From: Tritrichomonas foetus
Lineage: Eukaryota > Parabasalia > Tritrichomonadida > Tritrichomonadidae
NCBI GenBank assembly: GCA_001839685.1
Contig: MLAK01000755.1
Span: forward strand, 33,168-67,260
DNA length: 34,093 nt
Reading direction: 5' to 3'
Every line of letters starts with the position of its first letter. Within the stretch, counting starts at the first letter, position 1. The translations under genes and the position numbers were made by a program. Below are positions 15,712 through 26,795 of the stretch, piece by piece. The notes below the pieces were generated by a model, which did not search any database, was not told where the DNA came from, and worked only from the letters and a program-made list of their open reading frames with translations.

Positions 15712-18700
15712 TTATTTCTTGGCTTTCTTCTCAACTGCATTATATGCAAAGTTGACTGTCCTACTTGGGAAGATTGCTTCAATTCTTTGATACTCGATTC
15801 CCATTATTTGCGGCACTTTGTCAGCTAGAATTGTGAATGAATTTACTGTATTTTGATTCTTTCTTGTTTGAACAATCTGTCCGAGGGCAGACACGAATGT
15901 TACAGTTGCATCAGCGTTAATCTTTCTAGAAGATTCTTTAAAGAGGAACTCAGATAAGTTTAAGAATGCTTTGGCTGTATAAGGAACTAGAAGTAGGTTT
16001 TCAGTGATGGCGTCAAATTCAGGCATGTAGACACATTCCTTGAATTGTTTTCCATTAAGCAAAAGGGCCAAGTAGAAGAAGAAGTGATTAATTGTTGAAT
16101 TGTAAGGCTGAACTCTCAACTTCTTCAAAATTTCTTCGACAAAGTGCAGATTGTTTGGATCACCAAGAACTGCTTCTGCAATAAGTACTTGTGCTTCTGT
16201 CTTCCAAACGTTATTGCAGCGTTTTTGGGCAGTTTCCATGAGCTCCTGTAAACCTGGAACAGCTTCACGAACAACAGAACTTAAAGCATTCAGTAAAAGC
16301 TCTCTCATCTTCAAACAAGCACCAATCAAAATAACTTTCTTACTTAGTTCGTCGACATTTATTCCACCTTTTTTAAGTTGGTCAATATCAGGGAGAACTC
16401 CCTTGTGGACAAAATCATTGTACCAATTCGATAGTTCAGGTGAATTTGTCATTCTGAACGCTGAATAGAGTTCATTGATAGTAGATGCAATTTTATGAAT
16501 GAAAATTCGATCGATTCTTAATCCAGCATAAATTCCAAGATTCTCAACAATGTAACGAAGTGATTGTTCAGTAAAGAATGAATTTTCGGTTTTGTTTTGA
16601 TTCTTATACCAAAATCCTTTAAGAGTTGGTAAATAAGTCATTTTCTCCCATTTACTGGAAACGAATTTATCGAACTTTTGCTCAATTTTTAGAATAAGTT
16701 CTGTTCTTTGCCATTGGATTTGTGCTTTTGGATCGCTTCCAAGTTTCTTTGTATTGATGTTTACTGGCTGATAATTAACTGTTCCATTGAATTCTTTAGT
16801 TTGTTCAGCAATGCTTGGATTGGCCGAAGCAGGCTTGCTGTTTGAAAGCCTACATTGATAGATTTGGTTTGGGAAGGATGAACCTAATTGGGCAAAAACT
16901 GGCCAAAGGAATTCTGTTGCAGCTGTGAAAGATCTATCCATGAGTGATGGATTTGGAACTTTATCAGGGAAGAGACAACTTGATAAGTTGTTCATTAATG
17001 TGTTGGTCATGAATTCAGCTGTACGATCAGTTTGATTGAACACGATAACATTTTGTGGAATCCTTTGGCAGAATGAATTCAATTGATTTGCTGCATTTGT
17101 TGATTTATATTGAATTTCAACAAGTTGGCGTGTGATACCTTTAGGTGTTGCAAAGTCTGTGCTATTGAAGATATTTTCTCTTCCACTGAAGTCATGTGTT
17201 TGAAGACCGATTTTGATGCCTTGGGCTGTTGGAAAGAAGTTTTGTGAAATGCTTCGACTCATTCGTTCGAAGACTTTTTGACGAATATGTGAATACATAT
17301 TTTGAAGACTTGTAACAACAGACAAAAGTTGTCTTAGACAGTTATGATCAAGTGAAAAGTATGTAAAAATGGATAAAATAGATGGAATATGTTGAAGTGG
17401 CATATTTTCATCTGTAATATGCCGAGTCCAAGTATTTTCATTGTAATTGCTTCCAGTATGCCTCCAAAGTGTTTGAATTGGACAATAAAGAAGGAAAGTA
17501 TCAAGTGCAGAAGTTGCCAATTTAATGTGGAAGTTAATTGTTGTTAAGTGTTCGAAAATTGGATCAAGGAATGAAACTCTTTCTCGTGTTTTAATGTCGT
17601 TGAAGATTCTTAGATACCTTGCATATGTAACATTAAAGGCTGTAAAGTCATACCTTGTTCCTTTATCATATTCACCGAGATCAACAACTTCGAGACTTTT
17701 TGCGAGATCTTTTAACAAAAGTGGAATATTAAGTTCTTTTGTATTATTTGCAATCTCGTCAAAACCGGCTGGACTCAATTGCTTCTTCAAAAATTGAAGG
17801 TCAACTGCTGCCAGGTTATAGGTAAAGAAACGTTCAACATCTTCTTGATTCTTAACAATGATATTGGAAAGTTCCAAAACAACAGAAAGTAATTCTAATG
17901 CTTCTGGACAACGTTGGTCATAAGTGAAGTATTGGTCAAGTTCGTAAAAGGCCAATCCAGAAAGTGCTATGATGTGATTCATTAATTGTGGAAGTTCACC
18001 AGTTCGAAAGTTGACAATGTTCAAAATGTCCTGAAGAAGAAAAGCGACATGTATCATTCTTTGAGTGTGGGATGTCCTGAATTTTTGATCAGTGATATCA
18101 CTGGCTGATTTCATAATACGGGTCGGAAGATGGCTAGATGAAGAGAAGCTGATCAAGTCCTGCAATGGGATCATAAACGTTTTAGAAAGGGATACTTTTG
18201 GCGATTCAGTGAAGATCGACTCAATGATCAATTCGAAACTCTGGCTGCCAGAGGAGGCTTCGTAGAAGATGAAAAGATAGAAAAATAACGTTTCTTTCAA
18301 TAACGAAAGATTTGAGAGAATGATGAACTCATCACTCATCAAGGTTGTTTCTACTTCACTTGGCTGTTTGTTGAATATTGAAAATTGCTGGAAATCTACT
18401 AATGGGAACGTCCCGAATAATCTGGCAAGGAAGGCGCCAACCGTGCCTGAAAGACGCGCCATCTGGTTTGAAAGGAAATCGACTCTTGTTTTCATGAAGT
18501 AAAATGGGTCGCCTGAGGCGCCAATTACGTAAACTAATATTTTGGTCACATCGTTTGGCGTGATGACTGATTTCTTGACTACATCGATCTGCGATGAAGA
18601 GTTGATCATAATCATGATGTATTTGATAACCGGATGCGTTTTTATGAAGAGGATGGTTTTGCAGTATTGTACGAATATTTGACAGCAGCGAATGGTGAGT

Positions 18701-19068
18701 GGCTGGTTCCACCTTAAATCAAAGTCTTTGATGATCTGGCATAAATTTCTGAGCTCGTGCTCAGTGAGATTGCAGAATTGATACATATATTTGATGACTT
18801 GCGCTTGAACAACAAGATCTTTGATTGTCGAGTTGATGAATGATTGGTGGGCCGCAAGGTTTGGTACACTGACTGGTTTATCAGTGAACAAGCTGGCGAT
18901 GTATGGGTCTACTGTCCTTTTGAATCTTTCTCCATTTGCCGAGCTTAGAGCCGCTCCAATGATCGATGCGTTGTTGGTCATTGTTTCGAAAATATCGAGC
19001 TTCGAGTTCAGCAAGTCGATATGGTTATAGAGAGCTTCCAGTTCTTCGATTCGCCCTGTAGCTGCCAT
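15712..19068 (-). CDS. Nap1/HEM (NCKAP1-like) subunit of the WAVE/SCAR complex
   Basis: This is a 1118-residue all-helical protein, the usual length for NCKAP1/HEM1. Co-linear family landmarks are: an N-terminal helix pair; a P-x-I-K-Y-I-M-I-M-I region (~155); R-F-F-T-Y-N-L-A-A-V-D-L (~410); F-N-V-T-Y-A-R-Y-L-R-I-F (~475); W-R-H-T-G (~535); and the C-terminal block I-V-E-N-L-G-I-Y-A-G-L-R ... V-I-L-I-G-A-C-L-K-M-R-E-L (~840-950). The last block matches NCKAP1's L-L-G-P-Y-G-M-K and I-I-G-V-I-L-S-F-R-x-L segments. Nap1 pairs with Sra1/PIR121 and, with WAVE, Abi and HSPC300, links Rac to Arp2/3-driven actin assembly at the cell cortex. It ends in a lysine-rich V-E-K-K-A-K-K tail. ATG 19068 is the first in frame; the nearest TCATT initiator-like word is ~52 bases upstream. 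Confidence 0.9.
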   Translation of the reverse strand: MAATGRIEELEALYNHIDLLNSKLDIFETMTNNASIIGAALSSANGERFKRTVDPYIASLFTDKPVSVPNLAAHQSFINSTIKDLVVQAQVIKYMYQFCNLTEHELRNLCQIIKDFDLRWNQPLTIRCCQIFVQYCKTILFIKTHPVIKYIMIMINSSSQIDVVKKSVITPNDVTKILVYVIGASGDPFYFMKTRVDFLSNQMARLSGTVGAFLARLFGTFPLVDFQQFSIFNKQPSEVETTLMSDEFIILSNLSLLKETLFFYLFIFYEASSGSQSFELIIESIFTESPKVSLSKTFMIPLQDLISFSSSSHLPTRIMKSASDITDQKFRTSHTQRMIHVAFLLQDILNIVNFRTGELPQLMNHIIALSGLAFYELDQYFTYDQRCPEALELLSVVLELSNIIVKNQEDVERFFTYNLAAVDLQFLKKQLSPAGFDEIANNTKELNIPLLLKDLAKSLEVVDLGEYDKGTRYDFTAFNVTYARYLRIFNDIKTRERVSFLDPIFEHLTTINFHIKLATSALDTFLLYCPIQTLWRHTGSNYNENTWTRHITDENMPLQHIPSILSIFTYFSLDHNCLRQLLSVVTSLQNMYSHIRQKVFERMSRSISQNFFPTAQGIKIGLQTHDFSGRENIFNSTDFATPKGITRQLVEIQYKSTNAANQLNSFCQRIPQNVIVFNQTDRTAEFMTNTLMNNLSSCLFPDKVPNPSLMDRSFTAATEFLWPVFAQLGSSFPNQIYQCRLSNSKPASANPSIAEQTKEFNGTVNYQPVNINTKKLGSDPKAQIQWQRTELILKIEQKFDKFVSSKWEKMTYLPTLKGFWYKNQNKTENSFFTEQSLRYIVENLGIYAGLRIDRIFIHKIASTINELYSAFRMTNSPELSNWYNDFVHKGVLPDIDQLKKGGINVDELSKKVILIGACLKMRELLLNALSSVVREAVPGLQELMETAQKRCNNVWKTEAQVLIAEAVLGDPNNLHFVEEILKKLRVQPYNSTINHFFFYLALLLNGKQFKECVYMPEFDAITENLLLVPYTAKAFLNLSEFLFKESSRKINADATVTFVSALGQIVQTRKNQNTVNSFTILADKVPQIMGIEYQRIEAIFPSRTVNFAYNAVEKKAKK

Positions 19069-19586
19069 TATTTTTTAACCTGAACTTTTTGAGGATGTAA
19101 ATTTCGTATAGAAATTTCAATGAAATTAATTGATGTGTTATTGAAAATTCATAATAAATGTAAAAAAGAATATTTCAAATCTCGATATTTTCATGTGTTA
19201 TTGAAGTATCGCAAATTTATCAAAAAGTTATATACTTATGAAATTTCCTACAGAATTTTCTTTGCATTCTCAATATTTTATCAAATCAAGATTGACAAAT
19301 GAGACAAAATATACATCAGATTCGAGACACTCTTTAAAATCACCTCACACTGAAATTGATTTATATTAATAACAAACACTATTTAATAAATATGAAAGGA
19401 AATCGCTCAATCGGAAAAGAAAAATCACAATAGTGAATTGTAATCAAGTTGGTTTGTATTTAATTACATATATTTGAGAATGTGGATTTTTTCACATTTC
19501 CACATTTTTTAACACAATACATATTTTAAAAAGTAGAAAATTAAGATATCTAACAATTTTACAAATATACAAAATAGAGTGGTGAT
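19069..19586. other. Intergenic region between Nap1 and the BEACH gene
   Basis: 5' flank of Nap1 and 3' flank of the BEACH gene. It is AT-rich. An inverted repeat, AATGTGGA (19479-19486) with TCCACATT (19499-19506), lies about 80-110 bases past the BEACH stop and could fold in the 3' transcript. No gene is seen. Confidence 0.5.
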
Positions 19587-22500
19587 TCATATCACGTTTT
19601 CTGAAATAGGTTCAACAATTATATTTCCATTCTGTGTAACAACAATTAATGATTTAAGATCCTTGCTATATTTCATTGCAATTATTGGCGACATGCACCT
19701 TTTTATGACAATTGAAAGTCTTAAATCGAAAGCTTCACAAGTAACAATTTTGCCTGATTCATCAGCAACAGCCAGAAAGTCAACACCATCACAATCACTG
19801 AATTCAATCATTAGATCAAGCTCAAATGATACCTTATTATATGCCAATGGCTTTCCAGAAAGTGTATGAGAAAATAAAGCTTTGATAACTTCTCCATTTT
19901 CCACTTTTTGTGCATAAGTCACAATGAAACCAAAGTTTTCTGTTATCACAATATGCTTTGGTGTAAATCCGCCTAATTCGATAACAGTCATAGAGAATCC
20001 ACTTTCCAATGGTGCAACAATCAATCGTCCTTCAGAACCAATAACAATTGTATGGAAAGATTCACTAATTGCAGCACATTTTGCAGGACTGTGATAAAAT
20101 CGATGTTTCAGAATTGGAGAGGCTAAATCTTTTTCATTATATATATAAACAGATGATGTATTAGGTGTCGTTAAAAGATGCGAATCTGAAGTAGCAATAC
20201 AATTAATACTTTCTTTAGCATCAAAGATGAAATTGGTATTAATATTTAATATTGATAATTTCATTCGCCTATCTAAAACCGCAATATAATGATCAGAAAG
20301 TTGTGAAAAACGAGCAGTTTTCCAGGTTTCATTGAATTGTTCAATAACATTTTCACTAGTTTCAATCTCATAAATATCAGTGTTTTCTTGTGTTGTAACT
20401 TTACCCTTTGAAAGAATGCCGTTAACACCAATCATGTTGATAGAAAATGAATTAATATCATCTTTTGATAACAAAATAGAAGCAAATAAAATACAACCAA
20501 TGTTTGTTTTGGCAAGTAGAGATTTCTGGATACGCATATTTCTGGGACTTCTCATCGTTAAAGTTTCATTAAAAACTTTAGAGACCCATAAATAAAGACT
20601 AGCAGAAACATCATCAGATTCTAAAGCTTTTCTTCGATTGTAATAGTTTCCTTTTTCTATATAATTATCAGCAGTACAATGATTTCCTTCTGCAAGAGTT
20701 TTATAAACATCAGAAAGTTTGATAATTTCTTTACCAAAAAGGTTATTTGGTGTAACTCTTCCAACACTACTGTGTGAAAATCGATGCATATTTACATCTT
20801 GATAAATTGGATGAGACATTTTCTTTGTCAACTGATTCGCAAATGGTGCATTAAAATGAACATCAGGCCTTCGTGAATTCGAATTAAATGACTTCAACAT
20901 ATAATTGCTACGTGCTTCACTAATATTAGTCACATATTCTGAATCAATTGGCTTTGAATCATCATTTTGGTCTTCAATTTCAGATTCATCATTTTCATCA
21001 TTATCATATTTATTTGGGGGATATTCATTTTCAGTTTGATTATTCATGGTTTGGGTATCACCATTTGAAACATTATGCATTATATCCACATTTGGATGGT
21101 TGTTGTTATCGCTGTGAATCACTTCATCGGATTCTGGTTCAATTAGAAGAAGTGGTAATATAGGAAGTTGGTGTGGAAAATTAAAACTACGATTTTTGCG
21201 TCGATTAAGTTTCAATAAAAATTCAAATGTGGTAATTTCTCGTCTGCGCCATTGTTTGAATATATCTACTGTTTCAATTTTTGTATGCTGCTTAAGGAGT
21301 TCACGCACAACATCACGAACATCAGGCTTCAAAAAGTTAATAAGAATCGATTTCCCGTCTTTCATGAAAATTTCAATTCCAGAACAGTTTCCTTGAATTT
21401 CAAATGTATTGAATTCAATAATATTTGAAAGAATGTACGTCTTAGATTTATAAGAATTAAAATGAATAATTATTGAATCTTGAAAAATTGCGACAGTTGC
21501 ATTTGTTATTCCAGTTACACGAATGATTTGACAAGGGACCATTAAAAGTGACAAAGGATCTGGTTCAAAAGGAAGTTCAGAATCAGCTTCAATGTTCCAA
21601 TTCGGCTTTTTGGACATTCCAGTTTTTGATCGTGCAGGAAATCCACATCCACAAAGTCTCATATCTTTTTTAAGATAAACATTATTGGAAGGATTATCTT
21701 GTCTTGGATTTATAAGTTTTTTATTCATAGCTTTACTTTCCCATGGTGCAAAAGGAAGTGTTAAACAGCGACTAAGTCGATGCCAGCGTTTTTCATTGAT
21801 CATTCTTTTACGAATGATTCTATGAATCGTTTCATTTTGGGAAATATTGCATTTATTTAATTGATCATTCATAATAATGGGGATATCTTTATAAATATTA
21901 CCACAATTAATAATGAATAATTGCGTGTCGTCTAAGAACGGCTGAACAGATTGATTTGTCCATTGATTCAATGATTTTGTAAAGTTTTCAAAAATATTAT
22001 CATCAACTTTGATGTTTTTCGTTGTTGATAATATTTTTGATTCAATCCCAAATCTGATCATTTTCTGACAAAGGATTCCAACGTAAGGATCGATTCCAAA
22101 TTCTTTGAACGGTGAATGAAGAGTAAAATCTCGAAAATGAGCTCGAACAAATTCAGTTTGATTATTAATTAGATAAAAAGCAAGAGTTAATTTAAAGTTC
22201 AAATTATGAGTGATATTTTTCTTTTCAAATAGCATGATAATTTTCATTGCGAGGCCTTCATCAAGCCAATTTTGATCTTTATCAAATCTCAAACCGAATC
22301 TCATATTTTGTTCTTCCATTGAAAATGATTCATATTTTGAAAATATTTCACTCATCGAAAGATTTTCATTCTCTTCATCAGTTTTTTCCTCCTTTGATGA
22401 AGAAAGATTAGAAAAAACTGAGCAATTTTCATTTTGTCCACGAAAAAAGATGAAGTTTTTGGCCATTTGAATATAAAATTTAATAGTGTTTGAATCAACA

Positions 22501-25500
22501 GTTTCCATTGTGAGTAAAATATCAGCTAAAACAATTAAAAAATCTGCTTCAAGTTGTCTAATTTTATCATTATACATTCTATTGACAATAGTAATCATTA
22601 TAAACATGTATTTCCATTTTTCTATGGAACAATTTGCAATAAATGACAAGACTGAATATCTTGCTTCTTTTTGCAAATGATGTGCAACTATAAAAGGAAA
22701 TAAAATATCATTATCATTCAAATATTTGGGTGATGGATGAATTAAATCAGTAATTCTAATCATTGAATTGTTATTTAGAACTTTACCACAAATACAACAA
22801 AGTGGGAATAATTGTGGTGCAATATTTGTGAGTCTTGCAACGTCTGTAAACAATTTTTGATCAACAACATTTTCTGGTAAGATTTTTAAAATAATAATAA
22901 CCTCTTCACGGAGAGATATATTTGTGATAAATTTCTTATGAATCATATGAACAATAACATCAATAGCTATTCCACAAATTCCCGGAATATTTAATAAAGT
23001 ATGAAGAAATGGTAAAAATTTAGGTTTTTCAGCTAAAGATGCAAGTGGAGAGGGTTCCATATGGGCAATTTCTTTTAGTACATTTGCAGCATCACATGCA
23101 TGATCATACGAAAGATTATCAGCTGCTAATTTATTAATATAGCTTATTAATAAAGCAAAATCTGAAAAACTGAAGGAAATTGTTGCCACAAAAGTTAAAA
23201 TCTGTGAAAGAATAGTTCTTATTTTGCTTACAATATGATTTTGCTGATCCAAATTTACATTCATTACATCATTTTTATTAAAATATATCATTATTTGGTT
23301 AAGTAATGATGAAAAAGGCATCATTGTTGAAACACAAGATACAAATGAAGGGAAAAGAGTTCTCATCCAATGTTTTACAATTAATAAGAAATTTTCAATT
23401 TTCGCATGAATCCAAAGGTCGAAATTCGTCATAATAGAGCCAAACAATTGTTGTTTTAGGGAATCTGTTTTAAGCATTTGCATTAATGTAAAGAATTTCA
23501 GATATAAATGGTAAGTTGATTGTGATCGATCATTTTCTTGAAGTAAATAGGCCACTGTTGAAAAACAGTCTGTATTAGCAAATTCAAGTTCCACACTTGA
23601 ATCAGTAACCAGCGCCGATGAAAATACTTCGAATGCAGAATCAAGCAAACTATCAATTACAGTGAATAATGGAAACAAAATAGTCAAACCAACTTGACCT
23701 GTTAAAACACGAGAAAAGCTTCGATTTTGATGTTCCAATCGATTGTTTCTATTATAAACATATATTGGCGAAACTGGTGCTTGATCAATAGAACGAATTC
23801 CTTTAGAAAATAACTCAGTCATTTGAGCTTCAGATAAAATTGGATAAATTGCTACTGGTCCCAAAACACAAGGAATTTCAGAATCAATTGAATCATTTAG
23901 TGATCCACCAATTCGGATTTTAACTGGGCCATTTATTGAATTCTTACCATTTTTTTCGATAATTTCATCACCATTGTTATTCACCATAGCAACTACATAA
24001 TAACAAGGCGGAATTATACTATAAGTTATTGTTACAAATGTCCATTGTCTCAATTCAACGGGCGTCATAATTTGTTCAGATTTAGACAGTGGATTCTCAT
24101 AATGCGAAACTCGTAAAGAATTGTATGCTAAAAATAAATGAAAATAGTGACCATTCAAATCCTGAAAAGATATAATTGATGGATAGTATTGTGTTGATGT
24201 TCTTTCTAAATAAATCCAAAAGGCAAGTGTAAATCCATTCGTTACAGAAAAATCAGCTTGTGGCTCAAATGAAGAAGATTTATTTAATCGAATTACAGTT
24301 AATGGCTCTTTTATATCAGCTGCAATCATTGATACAAAGCATTTCATAGCAGATTGAAAATAAGGTGGTACATCGCTTCCATCAAATTGAAAAAGAGAAA
24401 CATATTTTTCAACAACACATGGTGCAGATACACTTCCTGCAATTATGGATAATAATTGAAAACATAAACTTTCATATTCTATGTCATGTCCTTCTTTAAT
24501 TGTTGATATTAAAAATAAATCTACATCACCTTCTCGACATTTTTGGCAATTTCCAGTATGGTATTTACACAAATCTATTATAAAATTCAAAGAATCACCA
24601 AATTTAGGTGTATGGCGAAAAGTCATCAATAATAACCAAGTTGCAAATGGATGTCGAATAACAAATGATGTTGTTGATGTTGATAATCTATCACCTGCCA
24701 TTAACTGAACAATTTTGTTGAAAAATTGCTGATTAAAGTTTGGATTATAAGCAATTTTTATTCCATCAAATAATATTTCAAAATGAAATTTTTCAATTTT
24801 AAAAAAGTGAGAAGTTTCAGTCAAAAATTGAATCGAATCAAGAATAAAAGTAACACTTTCATTTGATGAATCGAGTTTCGAAAATCCTGAAAACAAAAGT
24901 GGTGAAATACTTGCAAATATTTCAATTAATGCAATTTGTTGATAGGAAATCATATCACTCATCATTTCCAGTAATTCATTAGCTAATATTAGTGATTTTG
25001 TTTCAGGAAAAGAAAGTTCAACTGTTCCAATAATCAATGAAAATCCTTCGCCAATTAATTTTTGTTGTTTTACTAATTCCAAAGACAAAAACTTTTTCAA
25101 TTGAGAAAAAATGAAATTTCGAAGAGGTATTTCAAAAGTTAAGCTTAATAACGCTCTCACAAACACAGAATCAGAAAAGAATTTCATTGCACATGGAATA
25201 TCGGCAAAACAATGCGATAAAAACAACAATAAAGTTGTTCTTATTTCGTCAATTTGTTCATTTCCTTCAAGTCTTGCTTTTTGATAATGAACTAAAGCAT
25301 TACTTATCAAACGAACAAGTTTTGTTGAGGTTGCAAAAAGTGGTAAAATTGGTTTTAGATTCGAGATACACCGTCGAATCAATTCTCCAAATAAATCAGG
25401 ATAAATTATCACACTTTTTAATAAAGAGAAAAATACATTTGATCCTTCATAAGCAAAAAGCTCTAGGGCTCCAGCACGTAGTGAGTTTAACTCAGACATT

Positions 25501-26795
25501 GAATCATTACAAATTACAGATGGATCAAAAATAATTGTATTATTCAGTATTTTTTCAATTGATGGAAGTGAATCTCCTTTTAAGTTCAAATATCTAAAAG
25601 AAAAAATTAAAATTGCATACAGATTTATAATTTTTGGATGATTTGAGTTTTCTTCAATAACACGAAGTAGAGCTTTACCATACTCAATAGAAAAGTCTGA
25701 ATTATCACCAATAATTAATAGAATTGAACGAACATCTGCTAAAATATCTTTTTCTATCAAAATTTCAATATTTTCTTGTTCAGAAAAAGGTATAAAATTG
25801 TTAATATCAAAACCATTTAAAAAAGTGGGGATTTGGGGAAATTGAATTGTGATGCCTAATGTATGTTCAGGTACATTATATATTTTAATGTTGGATTCGT
25901 CGCCTTTTGGTAAAACTATTTCAAACTCAGATTTTAATGAAATATCTGCAATAATAGCAGTTAATGTAATAACCATTTGAATCACTGTTTCTTTTGATAA
26001 AATTGGTGAAAGCACAGAAAACAAGAGTAGTGAGGTTTTATCAAGCTTTGAAAGAAAGGGTGAAAGTGCAACAAGGGTTTCTTCAGCTAGATGATGCGGA
26101 AATTCATCCTGACGTTTTGAAATGATTTGTAAAAGAATTTTAAAAAAAGATTGAATTAACTCATTTTCTTCATTTCCTTCATTTCTATCGTTTGACATGA
26201 ATTTGCAAATAATATATGGAAAAATAGCAAATGACGATTCTGGGAGAGTTGCTGTTTGAAAGAAAAAAGATCTAATGAGAGGTATGAATTGATCGAAATT
26301 TTTTAAATGACAACATTCAAAATACGATGCTGATATATACAAAAAACAAGATGAAGGAAGGGTCGAATTAGTTAAAGTAGAAATATATAGCAACGAATCT
26401 AGAATAAAAATTATTGATTCGATATTCGACGAATCAATACTATTTTCTTTCATATAATAAATTTTCCACGATATAAATAAATGCAAAATGTAATATAATG
26501 CAATTTCAGCTTCAGATGTCGTGATATGTGATCGATTTAAAAAAAAGCGAACTTTATCGTCGTTATAAGAAAAATCGTTCATTATCTCTTTAACAATATT
26601 GTCGAGTAACGGGTCATTTGTGTTTGATGATTTTATTTGATCTAAAATTTTGGGGTTAATAAATGGCAGGGGATTTTGTTCGACAAAATTGATTAGTTCG
26701 AGGTCATTTGTTAATTTGTTAACTTTTGGCAACGGCTTCATACATAATATCTTGACAGTTGGGTCAGGAAAGAATTGTAGAAGAGGTGCTGTCAT
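19587..26795 (-). CDS. BEACH-family scaffold (LvsA/LRBA/neurobeachin-like) with degenerate BEACH domain
   Basis: This is a 2402-residue protein. The N-terminal ~830 residues are alpha-helical armadillo/HEAT-like repeats. Residues ~830-1000 form a concanavalin-like (LamG-type) domain: G-F-T-L-A-F-W-I-Y-L ... Q-W-T-F-V-T-I-T-Y ... I-R-I-G-G. More helical repeats run to ~1720. A PH-BEACH-type domain (~1750-1825) is followed by the BEACH opening W-R-R-R-E-I-T-T-F-E-F-L-L-K-L-N ... P-I-L-P-L-L-L (~1845-1885), an Asn/Asp/Glu-rich linker (~1888-1950), and a remnant of the BEACH end A-L-E-S-D-D-V-S-A-S-L-Y-L-W-V (~2060). WD40-like repeats close the protein (~2110-2402). This is the order of the LvsA/NBEA/LRBA/WDFY3 group, which acts in lysosome-related traffic and membrane dynamics. 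The central BEACH core is missing. The ATG at 26795 has a TCATA word 39 bases upstream. Confidence 0.88.
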   Translation of the reverse strand: MTAPLLQFFPDPTVKILCMKPLPKVNKLTNDLELINFVEQNPLPFINPKILDQIKSSNTNDPLLDNIVKEIMNDFSYNDDKVRFFLNRSHITTSEAEIALYYILHLFISWKIYYMKENSIDSSNIESIIFILDSLLYISTLTNSTLPSSCFLYISASYFECCHLKNFDQFIPLIRSFFFQTATLPESSFAIFPYIICKFMSNDRNEGNEENELIQSFFKILLQIISKRQDEFPHHLAEETLVALSPFLSKLDKTSLLLFSVLSPILSKETVIQMVITLTAIIADISLKSEFEIVLPKGDESNIKIYNVPEHTLGITIQFPQIPTFLNGFDINNFIPFSEQENIEILIEKDILADVRSILLIIGDNSDFSIEYGKALLRVIEENSNHPKIINLYAILIFSFRYLNLKGDSLPSIEKILNNTIIFDPSVICNDSMSELNSLRAGALELFAYEGSNVFFSLLKSVIIYPDLFGELIRRCISNLKPILPLFATSTKLVRLISNALVHYQKARLEGNEQIDEIRTTLLLFLSHCFADIPCAMKFFSDSVFVRALLSLTFEIPLRNFIFSQLKKFLSLELVKQQKLIGEGFSLIIGTVELSFPETKSLILANELLEMMSDMISYQQIALIEIFASISPLLFSGFSKLDSSNESVTFILDSIQFLTETSHFFKIEKFHFEILFDGIKIAYNPNFNQQFFNKIVQLMAGDRLSTSTTSFVIRHPFATWLLLMTFRHTPKFGDSLNFIIDLCKYHTGNCQKCREGDVDLFLISTIKEGHDIEYESLCFQLLSIIAGSVSAPCVVEKYVSLFQFDGSDVPPYFQSAMKCFVSMIAADIKEPLTVIRLNKSSSFEPQADFSVTNGFTLAFWIYLERTSTQYYPSIISFQDLNGHYFHLFLAYNSLRVSHYENPLSKSEQIMTPVELRQWTFVTITYSIIPPCYYVVAMVNNNGDEIIEKNGKNSINGPVKIRIGGSLNDSIDSEIPCVLGPVAIYPILSEAQMTELFSKGIRSIDQAPVSPIYVYNRNNRLEHQNRSFSRVLTGQVGLTILFPLFTVIDSLLDSAFEVFSSALVTDSSVELEFANTDCFSTVAYLLQENDRSQSTYHLYLKFFTLMQMLKTDSLKQQLFGSIMTNFDLWIHAKIENFLLIVKHWMRTLFPSFVSCVSTMMPFSSLLNQIMIYFNKNDVMNVNLDQQNHIVSKIRTILSQILTFVATISFSFSDFALLISYINKLAADNLSYDHACDAANVLKEIAHMEPSPLASLAEKPKFLPFLHTLLNIPGICGIAIDVIVHMIHKKFITNISLREEVIIILKILPENVVDQKLFTDVARLTNIAPQLFPLCCICGKVLNNNSMIRITDLIHPSPKYLNDNDILFPFIVAHHLQKEARYSVLSFIANCSIEKWKYMFIMITIVNRMYNDKIRQLEADFLIVLADILLTMETVDSNTIKFYIQMAKNFIFFRGQNENCSVFSNLSSSKEEKTDEENENLSMSEIFSKYESFSMEEQNMRFGLRFDKDQNWLDEGLAMKIIMLFEKKNITHNLNFKLTLAFYLINNQTEFVRAHFRDFTLHSPFKEFGIDPYVGILCQKMIRFGIESKILSTTKNIKVDDNIFENFTKSLNQWTNQSVQPFLDDTQLFIINCGNIYKDIPIIMNDQLNKCNISQNETIHRIIRKRMINEKRWHRLSRCLTLPFAPWESKAMNKKLINPRQDNPSNNVYLKKDMRLCGCGFPARSKTGMSKKPNWNIEADSELPFEPDPLSLLMVPCQIIRVTGITNATVAIFQDSIIIHFNSYKSKTYILSNIIEFNTFEIQGNCSGIEIFMKDGKSILINFLKPDVRDVVRELLKQHTKIETVDIFKQWRRREITTFEFLLKLNRRKNRSFNFPHQLPILPLLLIEPESDEVIHSDNNNHPNVDIMHNVSNGDTQTMNNQTENEYPPNKYDNDENDESEIEDQNDDSKPIDSEYVTNISEARSNYMLKSFNSNSRRPDVHFNAPFANQLTKKMSHPIYQDVNMHRFSHSSVGRVTPNNLFGKEIIKLSDVYKTLAEGNHCTADNYIEKGNYYNRRKALESDDVSASLYLWVSKVFNETLTMRSPRNMRIQKSLLAKTNIGCILFASILLSKDDINSFSINMIGVNGILSKGKVTTQENTDIYEIETSENVIEQFNETWKTARFSQLSDHYIAVLDRRMKLSILNINTNFIFDAKESINCIATSDSHLLTTPNTSSVYIYNEKDLASPILKHRFYHSPAKCAAISESFHTIVIGSEGRLIVAPLESGFSMTVIELGGFTPKHIVITENFGFIVTYAQKVENGEVIKALFSHTLSGKPLAYNKVSFELDLMIEFSDCDGVDFLAVADESGKIVTCEAFDLRLSIVIKRCMSPIIAMKYSKDLKSLIVVTQNGNIIVEPISENVI

